This document shows positions 35,152 to 43,654 of a DNA stretch of 64,000 nucleotides, one piece after another. The stretch spans positions 1,550,001 through 1,614,000 of the forward strand of contig NZ_CP017580.1 of assembly GCF_001806325.1 (NCBI RefSeq). Direction: 5' to 3'. Each line of letters starts with the position of its first letter. The stretch's first letter is position 1. Source of the stretch: Curtobacterium sp. BH-2-1-1 (GTDB lineage Bacteria > Actinomycetota > Actinomycetes > Actinomycetales > Microbacteriaceae). The position numbers were made by a program, and so were the translations under genes. Below the pieces are notes generated by a model. It worked only from the letters and a program-made list of their open reading frames with translations. It was not told the origin of the DNA and made no database searches.

Positions 35152-36383
35152 GGGGCGAGTCCGGCCGCGGCGGGCTTGAACCCGGCGCGCACGTTCTCGC
35201 AGCACCCCGGACGGCAGACGTCGTACCAGGGACCGAGGTCGGTCAGGTGCGGGCGCTCGCTCGTCGGGGTGCCGTTGACACGCTCGAGGACGAGGTCCAC
35301 CAGACCGGAGACGTAGGCCGGGTCGACACCCGGGGTCTGCGTCCGCACCGACCAGAAGCCGAGCTCCTGAGCGGTCTCGGTGGCCTCTTCGTCGAGGTCC
35401 CACATGACCTCCATGTGGTCGCTCACGAAGCCGAGCGGGACGATGAGCACGGCACGGGTCGGGCCACCCTTGAGCTCCTCGTTCATGTAGTCGTTGATGT
35501 CGGGCTCGAGCCACGGCTGCGTCGGGGGGCCCGAGCGCGACTGGTAGACGAGCTTCCACGGCGGCGTGCTGGTGCCGCGGAGCGACGCGTGCTCGGGCTG
35601 CTCGAGCAGCTCCGCCCACGCCTGGTCGAGGACGACCTGCGCGACGGCGAGGTGCTGGGCCTCGTACGCGCCGTGCTCGTCGAAGCCCCGGTAGTCCGGG
35701 CCGGACTTGGCGGCGTCGGTCGACGGGATCGAGTGCGTCGAGAACAGCACGTGCAGCTCGGTCGCGACGTCGAGGCCGTCGTTCTCGGCGATCGCACGCG
35801 CCATGCCGTCACGGACGCCGTCGACGAACGGGCGGACGAAGCCCGGGTGGTCGAAGAACTGCCGGACCTTGTCGATCTGGATGGTGTCGATCAGACCGGT
35901 CTCGGACAGCACGCGGGCGTAGTCCTCGCGGTACTGGCGGCAGCTCGAGAACGACGAGTAGGCGCTCGTGGCGATCGCGATGAGCTTGTTGTAGCCCTTG
36001 TCGGCCGCCTCGGTGAAGGCCTCTTCGAGGTAGGGCTCCCAGTTGCGGTTGCCCCAGAGGACCGGCATGTCGATGCCGCGCGAAGCCAGCTCGGCCTCGA
36101 GCGCGGCCTTGAGCGCACGGTTCTGCGCGTTGATCGGGCTGACGCCACCGAAGTGCCGGTAGTGGTGGGCGACCTCTTCGAGGCGTTCGTCCGGGATGCC
36201 GCGGCCCCGGGTGACGTTGCGCAGGAACGGGATGACGTCGTCCTGGCCCTCGGGTCCGCCGAAGCCGGCGAGCAGGATCGCGTCGTACGCGACCGGGACC
36301 TCGACGTGCTCGGGACCGTCGGCGGCCGCGGGGGTCGCAGCGAGGACGGCCTGACCGTTCGTGATCATGCTGGTGTCGGTCAC
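35148..36383 (-). CDS. hemH: Coproporphyrin III ferrochelatase
   Basis: A 411-residue ferrochelatase (also called CpfC). LLAGFGGPEGQDDV, HYRHFGGVSPIN, YSSFSSCRQYRED and the metal-site LFSTHSIP are seen, with HMEVMWDLDEEA near the end. The C-terminus has VCRPGCCENV, the cysteine group that with the internal Cys of SSCRQY probably binds a [2Fe-2S] cluster, as in other actinobacterial ferrochelatases. Next to hemQ it most likely inserts iron into coproporphyrin. The GTG start overlaps hemQ as GTGA. Confidence 0.94.
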   Translation of the reverse strand: MTDTSMITNGQAVLAATPAAADGPEHVEVPVAYDAILLAGFGGPEGQDDVIPFLRNVTRGRGIPDERLEEVAHHYRHFGGVSPINAQNRALKAALEAELASRGIDMPVLWGNRNWEPYLEEAFTEAADKGYNKLIAIATSAYSSFSSCRQYREDYARVLSETGLIDTIQIDKVRQFFDHPGFVRPFVDGVRDGMARAIAENDGLDVATELHVLFSTHSIPSTDAAKSGPDYRGFDEHGAYEAQHLAVAQVVLDQAWAELLEQPEHASLRGTSTPPWKLVYQSRSGPPTQPWLEPDINDYMNEELKGGPTRAVLIVPLGFVSDHMEVMWDLDEEATETAQELGFWSVRTQTPGVDPAYVSGLVDLVLERVNGTPTSERPHLTDLGPWYDVCRPGCCENVRAGFKPAAAGLAP

Positions 36384-37105
36384 GAGAGCACCTCCGGCAG
36401 CTCGGTGGTCGTCACGCGACGACCGGTGAAGAAGGGCACCTCTTCCCGCACGTGCATGCGGGCTTCGGTGTAGCGCAGGTCGCGCATGAGGTCGACGAGG
36501 TCGACGAGGTCCGGGCTCTCGAGCGGCAGGATCCACTCGTAGTCGCTCAGCGCGAAGGTGGCGATCGTGTTCGTCAGCACGCGGCGGTACTTCGCGCCGG
36601 CGATGCCGTGGTCGCGGAGCATCTTCGAGCGCTCCTCTTCCGGCAGGAGGTACCACTCGTAGGACCGGACGAACGGGTAGACCGTGATCCAGGCCTCTGG
36701 CTCCTTGCCGCGCAGGAAGGCGGGCGTGTGCCGCTTGTTGAACTCGGCTTCGCGGTGCATCGCCATGGCGTGCCACACCGGCTCGGCGTCCTGGAAGAGC
36801 GCGGTGCGGCGGATCTGGCGGAGCACCGCCTGGATCGCCTGCGCGTCGTCGCCGTGCAGCCAGACCATCACGTCGGCGTCGGCGCGGAAGCCGGACACGT
36901 CGTAGAAGCCGCGGATCGTCACGCCGCGCTCGGCAGCGGCGGCGATGACGGCATCGAGCTCGGCCACCGCATCGTCGCCGACCGTGTGGATCGGCCCGAG
37001 CGGACGGCGGAAGACGGCCCACAGCGCGTAGGCCGTCAGCATGTTGGGGTCGATGCCGTCGGGGGAGGTCTCGTGTGCGTCGTGCGTGGGCACGGTGGAA
37101 CTCAT
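36380..37105 (-). CDS. hemQ: Coproheme decarboxylase
   Basis: A 241-residue chlorite-dismutase-fold enzyme (ChdC). It removes two carboxyls from coprohaem to give haem b. YPFVRSYEWYLL at residues 143-154 carries the catalytic Tyr143, and LRDHG at 163-167 the proximal haem ligand His166. Its presence fixes the pathway as coproporphyrin-dependent. It starts at an ATG and heads a run hemQ-hemH-hemC joined by GTGA overlaps. The 57 bp upstream hold an inverted repeat GTCAC-AAAG-GTGAC (37124-37137) and may include a promoter. Confidence 0.95.
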   Translation of the reverse strand: MSSTVPTHDAHETSPDGIDPNMLTAYALWAVFRRPLGPIHTVGDDAVAELDAVIAAAAERGVTIRGFYDVSGFRADADVMVWLHGDDAQAIQAVLRQIRRTALFQDAEPVWHAMAMHREAEFNKRHTPAFLRGKEPEAWITVYPFVRSYEWYLLPEEERSKMLRDHGIAGAKYRRVLTNTIATFALSDYEWILPLESPDLVDLVDLMRDLRYTEARMHVREEVPFFTGRRVTTTELPEVLS

Positions 37106-37162
37106 GTGTCCATTGTCCTATCGGTCACAAAGGTGACGCCGCTCCCCTTTCGACGGCGAGCG

Positions 37163-37393
37163 CTACCGCCGTCGGAGCACCGCTACGACGATACCCCCGA
37201 CCACTGCCACGCCCGCTGCGAGCCCGGCCAGGTACGGCACCGGCTTCTCGTCGATGCCGCGCTTGACCTTCGACGCGGCGATGCCGATCTGCTTCGGGAC
37301 GTTGAGCTTGTCCTCGATCGCGTCGAGGGTGTCGAACAGCTGGGCGCGGGTCGACGCGACGCGGTCGGCCAGGTCGTCGTGCTGATCGGTCAC
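37163..37393 (-). CDS. DUF3618 small membrane protein
   Basis: A 76-residue protein: an amphipathic N-terminal helix (DLADRVASTRAQLFDTLDAIEDKLNVP in outline), then one membrane helix (YLAGLAAGVAVVGGIVVAVL) and RRR. This matches DUF3618, usually found with holin-like DUF1469 and YtxH genes in actinobacteria. The start is GTG. It is third in that trio here. Confidence 0.8.
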   Translation of the reverse strand: MTDQHDDLADRVASTRAQLFDTLDAIEDKLNVPKQIGIAASKVKRGIDEKPVPYLAGLAAGVAVVGGIVVAVLRRR

Positions 37394-37436
37394 GTGAGTC
37401 CTCCGGGGTGTGGGGTGGTGGACGGGGCGGTCGTCG

Positions 37437-37895
37437 CTAGAAGCGGCCGCCGACGTCGGGCTTGCGGGTGCCGTACTGGGTCGGCGGGGTCGGCTTCTTG
37501 CCGAGGCCCTTCACCGCGTTGACGTCGTTCTTCACGCTGTCGATGGTGCGCTTCGGCGTGATCGGGAGCCCCTTCTTCAGGCGCTTCCAGCCGAGCAGGC
37601 CGAGGATGCCGGCGACGATGAGCATCACGACGGCGATCACGAGCGCTGCGAGCCACGCGGGCATCACGGTCGCGAGCCCCATGACGGCGGCGGTCAGCAG
37701 CACGCCGATCGCGTAGAGGACGATGACGAGCGCGCCCACGAGCAGACCCGCGGCGAGGCCGAAGATCTTCGCCTTCGTCAGCATCTCGGCCTTGAGCAGG
37801 TTCAACTCACCCGTCACCAGCTCCTTGACGAGCTTGGGGACGTCGCCGACCAGGCCGAACAGCGAACGCGGCTTGCGGTCGCGGTTGTCTGTCAT
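37437..37895 (-). CDS. Holin-like DUF1469 membrane protein (Actinobacterial Holin-X)
   Basis: A 152-residue protein. SLFGLVGDVPKLVKELVTGELNLLKAEM is the conserved amphipathic start. Two strong membrane helices follow (about residues 46-76 and 80-104), and a basic tail KGLPITPKRTIDSVKND closes it. The family name holin comes from similarity only, and these genes are widespread chromosomal envelope genes. It overlaps the YtxH gene by ATGA. Confidence 0.82.
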   Translation of the reverse strand: MTDNRDRKPRSLFGLVGDVPKLVKELVTGELNLLKAEMLTKAKIFGLAAGLLVGALVIVLYAIGVLLTAAVMGLATVMPAWLAALVIAVVMLIVAGILGLLGWKRLKKGLPITPKRTIDSVKNDVNAVKGLGKKPTPPTQYGTRKPDVGGRF

Positions 37896-38146
37896 GAGGC
37901 CTGGCTGTCCTTCTTCTGCCCGACCTTGCGGACGACCTTCTTCGTCTGCTCACCGACGAACTCGGCGACGTCGGGGGTCTTGTCGGCGATGAATTCCTCG
38001 GCGACGTGGACGCCCTTCTGGACGCCGTTGCTGTTCCAGATCTTGCCGCTGACGGTCTTGATCTGCTCGTACCGCGCCCGTCCGGCTCGCGATCCCAGGA
38101 CGTACCCGAGAGCGGCGCCGGCGACGAACAGGAGCTTGCCTCGCAT
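37892..38146 (-). CDS. YtxH-like small membrane protein
   Basis: An 84-residue protein with an N-terminal glycine-rich membrane helix (LLFVAGAALGYVLGSRAGRARYEQI) typical of YtxH/general-stress envelope proteins, then a charged helix. AGGAATCG precedes the ATG at 38146. It leads the YtxH / DUF1469 / DUF3618 trio that splits the haem operon into hemE-hemY and hemQ-hemL parts. Confidence 0.78.
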   Translation of the reverse strand: MRGKLLFVAGAALGYVLGSRAGRARYEQIKTVSGKIWNSNGVQKGVHVAEEFIADKTPDVAEFVGEQTKKVVRKVGQKKDSQAS

Positions 38147-38244
38147 GTGCGATTCCTCCGTTGGGTCAGTGTGCGTGGTCATGCGCCGAACGGAATACGT
38201 CCGGCGTTCCTGCAACAGTAGCCCTCTCCCAGTGTGCGGTCCGC

Positions 38245-39594
38245 TCAGGAATCCAGGATCTGCTCAGCGGCGCTCCGTGCCGCCGCGACGATGCCGGCCA
38301 GCCCCCGGCCCGTCGACGCCTCGCCGATCCCGACGACCCCGTCGGCGAGCCCCGCGGCGGTCGTGTCCGGACCGTGCCACCGGACACGTGCGGCACCGAC
38401 CACGGCGGACGGCGCGATCGGCACGCCGAGCAGGGCAGAGGCGTCCTGGGCGGCGCGGGTCCCGATCGCGTCGTACGGGTCGACCGGGAGGCTCCTCCCG
38501 GTCTCGACCGCGTCGGCCGCGGCTCCAGGGGTGGTCGCCGCGACCCCCGTATCCGTCGTCGCGTAGCTCAGCCGCAGGACGTGCCGGCCCCCGGCCGCCT
38601 CGGCCAGCCACGGCCACTTCACCGTCGCGTGCGTGATCGCCTTCGCCCGGACCCCGGGTGCGTCCGGGTGCACGAGCATCCCGGTCCCCCGCGGCGCCGC
38701 GTCGAGTTCGTGCTGGTCGACCACGAGTGTCACGAGCTCGATGCCCGTGCGCACGGGTCCGGCCGTGCGGGCGGGGTCCGCCGTCGACGCGAGGACGTTC
38801 TCGGCCACCAGTCGCTCGGTCTCGCCGTCGTCGGTGCGGACCTCGACGGCGTGCTCCTCGATCGCGGTGGCCCGGGTGTGCAGGCGGACGTCGACGCGGT
38901 AGGTCTCCATGTCGGCCGCGAGCTCGTCGACGAGCCGTACGGTGCCGCCGCGGATGCCCTGCACGGCGGACCCGGCCGTCGCACGGGCCCGGAGTGCGAG
39001 GACCGCGCGGGCGAGGGACCCCTCGCGCAGCAGCGCCGCCCGGAGCCCGGGAGCCACCCGGTCCGGGTCGAGGTCGTCCGGGTGCGTCGAGTGCACGCCG
39101 GCGACGATCGGCGCCACCAGGTCGTCGAGGACCTGCTCGCCCATGCGCTTCCGGACCAGCTCGCCGAGCGACGGCGCCTTCGACCCGACCAGGGACGGCA
39201 GCAGGGAGTCCATCTGCGCCCGGAGCGCCGCCTTCTGCCCGACCACCGCGAGGACGTCGGCCGCCATCGGGCTCCCCGGGATCCCGAGCAGTCCGGTCTG
39301 CGGGATCGGGGACGTCCGGCCGTCGCGGGTCATCAGCCACGCACCGCGCGGGTCCGGCGTGGTGACCTCGTTGCCGAGGCCGAGTTCGATCGCCAGCCGG
39401 CCGACGGCGTCGTTGCGGGTCGCGAACGAGTCCGCCGCCATGTCGAGGTCGAGTCCCGCGACGGTGTGCCGACGGACCATGCCGCCGAGCACACCGGAGC
39501 CCTCGACGAGGACGACGTGCGCGCCGCCCTTCGCCAGGTCCCGCGCCGCGACGAGTCCGGCGACCCCGCCGCCGACCACGACGACGTCGGTCAC
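38245..39594 (-). CDS. hemY: Coproporphyrinogen III oxidase (HemY/CgoX, protoporphyrinogen oxidase family)
   Basis: A 449-residue FAD enzyme. VVVVGGGVAGLVAARDLA is the dinucleotide-binding loop, and VEGSGVLGGMVRRHTVAGLDLDMAADSFATR follows the family pattern in outline. The C-terminus VVGIGEASTGRGLAGIVAAARSAA binds FAD again. In a HemQ organism this enzyme oxidises coproporphyrinogen III to coproporphyrin III with oxygen and not protoporphyrinogen. The GTG start overlaps hemE as GTGA. Confidence 0.92.
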   Translation of the reverse strand: MTDVVVVGGGVAGLVAARDLAKGGAHVVLVEGSGVLGGMVRRHTVAGLDLDMAADSFATRNDAVGRLAIELGLGNEVTTPDPRGAWLMTRDGRTSPIPQTGLLGIPGSPMAADVLAVVGQKAALRAQMDSLLPSLVGSKAPSLGELVRKRMGEQVLDDLVAPIVAGVHSTHPDDLDPDRVAPGLRAALLREGSLARAVLALRARATAGSAVQGIRGGTVRLVDELAADMETYRVDVRLHTRATAIEEHAVEVRTDDGETERLVAENVLASTADPARTAGPVRTGIELVTLVVDQHELDAAPRGTGMLVHPDAPGVRAKAITHATVKWPWLAEAAGGRHVLRLSYATTDTGVAATTPGAAADAVETGRSLPVDPYDAIGTRAAQDASALLGVPIAPSAVVGAARVRWHGPDTTAAGLADGVVGIGEASTGRGLAGIVAAARSAAEQILDS

Positions 39595-40715
39595 GCCCGC
39601 GCTCCGGTCGCCGCGGCCGTCCCGTCCCCGAGCTCGTGGACGAGGGACACGATGCGGGTGAGCACGGTCGGGTCGGTCTCCGGCGGCACACCGTGCCCGA
39701 GGTTGACGACGTGCGCCCGGGCCGCACCACCGCGGCGGACGACGTCGCGCACGTGGGCCTCGAGCACCTCCCACGGGGCGGAGAGCATCGCCGGGTCGAT
39801 GTTGCCCTGCACGGTGACCCCGGTGCCGACCCGGCGCACGGCCTCGTCGAGCGGCAGCCGCCAGTCGACGCCGACCGCGTCGACGCCGACCCGGTCCGTG
39901 CCGAAGGTCGTCATGTCGCGCAGGACTTCGCCGCTGCCGACGCCGAAGTGGATGCGCGGGACGCCGAGGTCGGCGACGTGGGCCAGGGCGTCGGCCGAGT
40001 GCGGTGCGACGCGGGTGACGTAGTCCTCGCGGGAGAGCGACCCCACCCACGAGTCGAACAGCTGTGCGGCGGAGGCCCCGGCGAGCACCTGGGCCCGGAG
40101 GAACGCCCCCGACACCCCGGCGGCCCAGGCGAGCAGGCGCGACCAGGTCTCCGGGTCCGAGTGCATGAGCGTCCGGGCGCGGATGTGGTCCTTCGACGGT
40201 CCGCCCTCGACCAGGTAGGCCGCGAGCGTGAAGGGCGCTCCGGCGAACCCGATGAGCGGGGTGTCGCCGAGCTGCTCGACCGTGCGCGCCACGGCGTCGG
40301 TGATCGGGGCGAGGGCAGTCGCGTCGAGCTGGCCCAGCGCGTCGACGTCGGCCGGGGTGCGGATCGGGGACGCCAGCACCGGCCCGCGCCCGGGGACGAT
40401 CTCGACGTCGACGCCCGCGAGCTTGATCGGCACGACGATGTCGCTGAAGAAGATGCCGGCGTCGACCCCGTGCCGACGGACCGGCTGCAGCGTGATCTCC
40501 GACGCCATCGCCGGGTCGAGGCAGGCGTCGAGCATGGCCGTGCCGACGCGCAGTTCGCGGTACTCCGGGAGGGACCGGCCGGCCTGACGCATGAACCACA
40601 CCGGCAGGGTCTCCGGCCGGTCACCGCGGAGCGCCCGGACGAGGGGCGAGCCCGACGTCCGCCCGGAGACGAGCGGGTGCGAGGCGGGGAGGGCGGTCGT
40701 GGATGCGTCGGTCAC
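39591..40715 (-). CDS. hemE: Uroporphyrinogen decarboxylase
   Basis: A 374-residue enzyme that removes four acetate carboxyls from uroporphyrinogen III. PVWFMRQAGRSLPEYRE is the substrate-binding N-terminal signature, FSDIVVP and GFAGAPFTLAAYLVEGG follow, and VQGNIDPAMLSAPW and VNLGHGVPPETDP close the protein. The GTG start at 40715 has GGGAG at a good distance. It is divergent from hemA, so both pathway halves can share control in the 81-bp gap. Confidence 0.95.
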   Translation of the reverse strand: MTDASTTALPASHPLVSGRTSGSPLVRALRGDRPETLPVWFMRQAGRSLPEYRELRVGTAMLDACLDPAMASEITLQPVRRHGVDAGIFFSDIVVPIKLAGVDVEIVPGRGPVLASPIRTPADVDALGQLDATALAPITDAVARTVEQLGDTPLIGFAGAPFTLAAYLVEGGPSKDHIRARTLMHSDPETWSRLLAWAAGVSGAFLRAQVLAGASAAQLFDSWVGSLSREDYVTRVAPHSADALAHVADLGVPRIHFGVGSGEVLRDMTTFGTDRVGVDAVGVDWRLPLDEAVRRVGTGVTVQGNIDPAMLSAPWEVLEAHVRDVVRRGGAARAHVVNLGHGVPPETDPTVLTRIVSLVHELGDGTAAATGARA

Positions 40716-40796
40716 CGCACGATTCTCCCATCGGCGAACGGAACGTATCCCGAGCACGCACGACGGGAACGGGAGCCGGGCGCAACGCGAGTTACC
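40716..40796. promoter_or_regulatory. Divergent hemE/hemA promoter region
   Basis: An 81-bp gap between divergent starts. It must hold the promoters for hemA to the right and the hemE-hemY operon to the left. I see no clear palindrome. Confidence 0.5.
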
Positions 40797-42128
40797 ATGG
40801 AAGACGTGCTCATCTGTCTCACGGCGTCGCATCGCAACGCCAGCTTCGATCTCCTGGAGCGACTGAGCATCGGCGCACCGACCGCCGCGAGCCGTCTCGT
40901 GACGGACTCCGACGTGCTGGACGGGGCCGTCGTCCTCGCCACGTGCAACCGCTTCGAGGCCTACCTCGACATCGCCGGCGACGACCGCGACTCCGCCGTC
41001 TCGGCCACCGTCGACGCCGTCGCCACCGCGAGCGACCTCGACCCAGCCGAGGTCCTGCGGTCCGTCAACGTGCTCGGCGGCAAGGACGTCGTGCAGCACC
41101 TCTTCGCCGTCTCGAGCGGCCTCGAGTCCGTCGTCGTCGGCGAGACCGAGATCTCCGGGCAGGTCCGCCGCTCGCTCGAGGACGCCCGCTCGAACGGCAC
41201 CACCACCTCGGACCTCGAGCGGCTCTTCCAGGAAGCCGCGCACACCTCCCGCGGCGTCAAGACCCGCACCCGCATCGGCGCCGCCGGCCGGTCGCTCGTG
41301 CGGCTCGGCCTCGAGCTCGCGTCCTCCCGCGTGACCGACTGGAGCCGGACCCGGGTGCTCCTGATCGGCACCGGCAGCTACGCCGCGACGACCATCGCCG
41401 CCCTGCGCGACCGCGGCGCCGACACCATCCAGGTCTTCTCCCCCTCCGGCCGGGCGCCGTGGTTCGCCGCGAAGCACGACCTCGTCGCCGCGCACGACCT
41501 CCGCCAGGCCATCGGTTCGAGCGACGTCGTGATCACCTGCACCTCGAGCGAGGTCCCGGTCGTCGAACCGGCCGACCTCGACGACGGCGTCCGGCGCATC
41601 GTCATCGACCTCGGGCTCCCCCGCAACGTGGACCCCGACGCGGCCGACGTCGACGGCGTCGAACTGCTCGACCTCGAGACCATCAGCATCCACGCCCCGA
41701 TCGCCGAGCTGAACGCCGAGTCCGAGGCCCGCGCGATGGTCGAGGACGCCGTGTCCCGCTTCCGCGCCCAGGCCCTCGAGCAGTCGACGACGCCCGCGCT
41801 CGTGGCATTCCGCAAGCACGTCTTCGACATCCTCGACGACGAGATCGACCGCGCGAAGCGTCGGGCGGACGGCGACGACGCCTCGGCCGAGCAGACCGAG
41901 CGCGCCCTGCGGCACCTCGTCGGCGTCCTGCTCCACCGTCCCTCGGTGCGCGCTCGCGAACTCGGTCGCGCCGGTCGCGGCGAGGAGTTCGTCGGGGCGC
42001 TCGACGCCCTCTTCGGTGTCCGTCCCGAGCCCGAGGCGGAGCTGCCGTCGCCGGTGGTGCCGCTCGCGGAGCGCACCGCGCCCGAGCGGATCGACCGCGA
42101 CCGCACCGACGAGGCGGACGCGAGCTGA
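40797..42128 (+). CDS. hemA: Glutamyl-tRNA reductase
   Basis: A 443-residue NADPH enzyme that reduces Glu-tRNA to glutamate 1-semialdehyde, the first committed step. LTASHRNASFDLLERL carries the family's SHR-x-A motif, VVLATCNRFEAYLD contains the catalytic Cys in the TCNR context, GLESVVVGETEISGQVR is the most conserved block, and VLLIGTGSYAATT binds NADPH. The ATG at 40797 is preferred to the GTG at 40806, whose ribosome site would be too close. The stop overlaps the Nudix gene. Confidence 0.95.
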   Translation: MEDVLICLTASHRNASFDLLERLSIGAPTAASRLVTDSDVLDGAVVLATCNRFEAYLDIAGDDRDSAVSATVDAVATASDLDPAEVLRSVNVLGGKDVVQHLFAVSSGLESVVVGETEISGQVRRSLEDARSNGTTTSDLERLFQEAAHTSRGVKTRTRIGAAGRSLVRLGLELASSRVTDWSRTRVLLIGTGSYAATTIAALRDRGADTIQVFSPSGRAPWFAAKHDLVAAHDLRQAIGSSDVVITCTSSEVPVVEPADLDDGVRRIVIDLGLPRNVDPDAADVDGVELLDLETISIHAPIAELNAESEARAMVEDAVSRFRAQALEQSTTPALVAFRKHVFDILDDEIDRAKRRADGDDASAEQTERALRHLVGVLLHRPSVRARELGRAGRGEEFVGALDALFGVRPEPEAELPSPVVPLAERTAPERIDRDRTDEADAS

Positions 42129-42556
42129 GCCTCCAGGGCCACCCCGCGACCCTGCGTGTCAGTGCGCTGCTGCTGGTGCGCGACCGCCGCGTGCTCATGG
42201 TGCGGGCGCGGATGCGCGATGTCCTGTACCTGCCCGGGGGCAAGGCGGAGCCGCACGAGAGCGACGTCGAGGCCGTCGTCCGCGAAGCCTTCGAGGAGAC
42301 CGGCCTGCGGCTGACCGCCGACGACGTCGAGCCGTTCGGCACCGTCACCGAGCCGGCGCACGGGCAGGCCCCGGGGACGATGGTCGCGATGGCGCTGTTC
42401 CTGGTCCGTCCAGGAGGCGCGCTCGACTCCGCCACGCCGGTCGCCTCGGCAGAGGTGGACGAGGTCGAGTGGGTCACCTCCGCGGATGCGGACCGGTGCC
42501 CGCCGGCGGGCGTGGAGACGCTCCGCCGCCTCGTGGCGGCGGAGCTGATCGACTAG
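42125..42556 (+). CDS. Nudix hydrolase, apparently started from CTG
   Basis: A protein of about 143 residues with the Nudix box GGKAEPHESDVEAVVREAFEETGL (G-x5-E-x7-REUXEEXGU). The first strand, RVSALLLVRDRRVLMVRAR, is needed for the fold but there is no ATG, GTG or TTG before it in frame. A CTG at 42125 overlaps the hemA stop as CTGA, the same form as the ATGA/GTGA joins in this genome. I take it as the start. Substrate unknown, probably a nucleoside diphosphate derivative. Confidence 0.8.
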   Translation: MSLQGHPATLRVSALLLVRDRRVLMVRARMRDVLYLPGGKAEPHESDVEAVVREAFEETGLRLTADDVEPFGTVTEPAHGQAPGTMVAMALFLVRPGGALDSATPVASAEVDEVEWVTSADADRCPPAGVETLRRLVAAELID

Positions 42557-42557
42557 G

Positions 42558-42833
42558 TCAGACCTGGTCGCGGTCGGTGTAGTGCCCCACCTCGCCGTCC
42601 GGGGTGGGCGCGGCCTCGCCGGGGATGTCCGACTCGACGTACTCGCCCTCGCCGTCGCCGCCCTCGGGACGGGTCTCGCCGGGGATGTCGCTCGAGACGA
42701 ACTCGCCTGCGGGCTCGTTCGACGCCACGGGGGGCTCGCCCGGGATCTCGCTGTCCGTGAAGGACCCGGCACGGGGCTCGACGCCGTCCGACCGGCCCTC
42801 GTCGCCGCGTGCCTGTTCGTGCTTGCCTGCCAT
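42558..42833 (-). CDS. Small acidic protein with 20-residue SDIPGE repeats
   Basis: A 91-residue soluble, probably disordered protein. The motif G-x-[FY]-[TV]-x-S-[DE]-I-P-G-E starts at residues 23, 43 and 63, with a shortened fourth copy (GHYTDRDQV) at 83-91, so the period is exactly 20. The spacers are Pro/Glu/Gly-rich. GGAGGTCG precedes the ATG well. Convergent with the Nudix gene (1 bp between stops). I know no function. It may bind a partner in a beads-on-a-string way. Confidence 0.75.
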   Translation of the reverse strand: MAGKHEQARGDEGRSDGVEPRAGSFTDSEIPGEPPVASNEPAGEFVSSDIPGETRPEGGDGEGEYVESDIPGEAAPTPDGEVGHYTDRDQV

Positions 42834-42936
42834 GTCGACCTCCGTTGCTCGTGCGCTGGCGCGTGCCCTGGAGTGTCCTCGGGGCGGCTGGGCGCCACCC
42901 GAGTCGTGTACCCCGGGGCGGTGGTTGCGTTGGCTC

Positions 42937-43635
42937 ATGCAACGTCGCGCTGGTTCCCCACTGCTCGTCGCCGTCGGCATCGTCGCCGTCGGTCTGCTCG
43001 CCGGCTGCTCGTCGGGCGGCACCACGACCCCGTCGGCCACGACGACGGAGACCGTCACGGCGACACCGACACCGACATCGACACCGACGCCTTCGTCCGC
43101 GTCGTCCGGCTCGGCGTCGTCGCCGAGCACGTCGGGCGGATCGTCCGGTGGTTCCTCGGGTGGTTCCTCGGGTGGTTCCTCGGGCGCTGGGTCCTCGGCG
43201 TGCGCGACGTCCTCGCTCGCCGGGAGCATCGAGGCCGGCAGCGGCGGCGCTGCCGGGAGCACGTACGTCCACCTCGTCCTGCGGAACACCGGGTCGTCGA
43301 CCTGCACGCTGCAGGGCTGGCCGGGGGTGTCCTTCGTCGGCGACACGAACGGCACGCAGATCGGCAACGCGGCGACGCTCGACCGGGCGGTGCCCCACCC
43401 GACCGTCACGCTGGCGTCCGGGCAGGAGGCCGTGGCACCGCTCAAGGTCACGAACTCGGAGAACTACCCGGAGTCGACGTGCGACCCCACCTCGCCCGAC
43501 GGCTTCCGGGTGTACCCGCCCGGGTCGAAGGAGTCCCTGTTCGTCCCGTACACCGCGTTCGCCGCGTGCCGGTCGGAGGACGTGACGGAGCTCGACGTGC
43601 AGGCCTTCGTCCCCGCGGGGCAGGCCGCCGACTGA
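42937..43635 (+). CDS. DUF4232 lipoprotein
   Basis: A 232-residue exported lipoprotein. The signal peptide ends in the lipobox LLAGC near residue 24. Thr/Pro and Ser/Gly linkers follow (to about residue 90), then a DUF4232 domain: VHLVLRNTGSSTCTLQGWPGVSFV, GQEAVAPLKV and paired cysteines (CATSS, STC, STCD, AACRS). Homologues are cell-envelope proteins of actinobacteria with no assigned role. The start could also be a TTG 12 bp upstream. Confidence 0.82.
   Translation: MQRRAGSPLLVAVGIVAVGLLAGCSSGGTTTPSATTTETVTATPTPTSTPTPSSASSGSASSPSTSGGSSGGSSGGSSGGSSGAGSSACATSSLAGSIEAGSGGAAGSTYVHLVLRNTGSSTCTLQGWPGVSFVGDTNGTQIGNAATLDRAVPHPTVTLASGQEAVAPLKVTNSENYPESTCDPTSPDGFRVYPPGSKESLFVPYTAFAACRSEDVTELDVQAFVPAGQAAD
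43141..43190. repeat. 12-bp minisatellite coding a Gly-Gly-Ser-Ser linker
   Basis: About four tandem copies of GGTGGTTCCTCG in the DUF4232 lipoprotein gene, giving GGSS repeated. Confidence 0.85.
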
Positions 43636-43654
43636 CGTCTGCCACGATGGGACC

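Noticed and set aside
37437..37895. Holin of a prophage
   Set aside because: DUF1469 proteins are called holin-like by similarity only. There is no endolysin or phage structural gene near, and the usual YtxH and DUF3618 partners are present.
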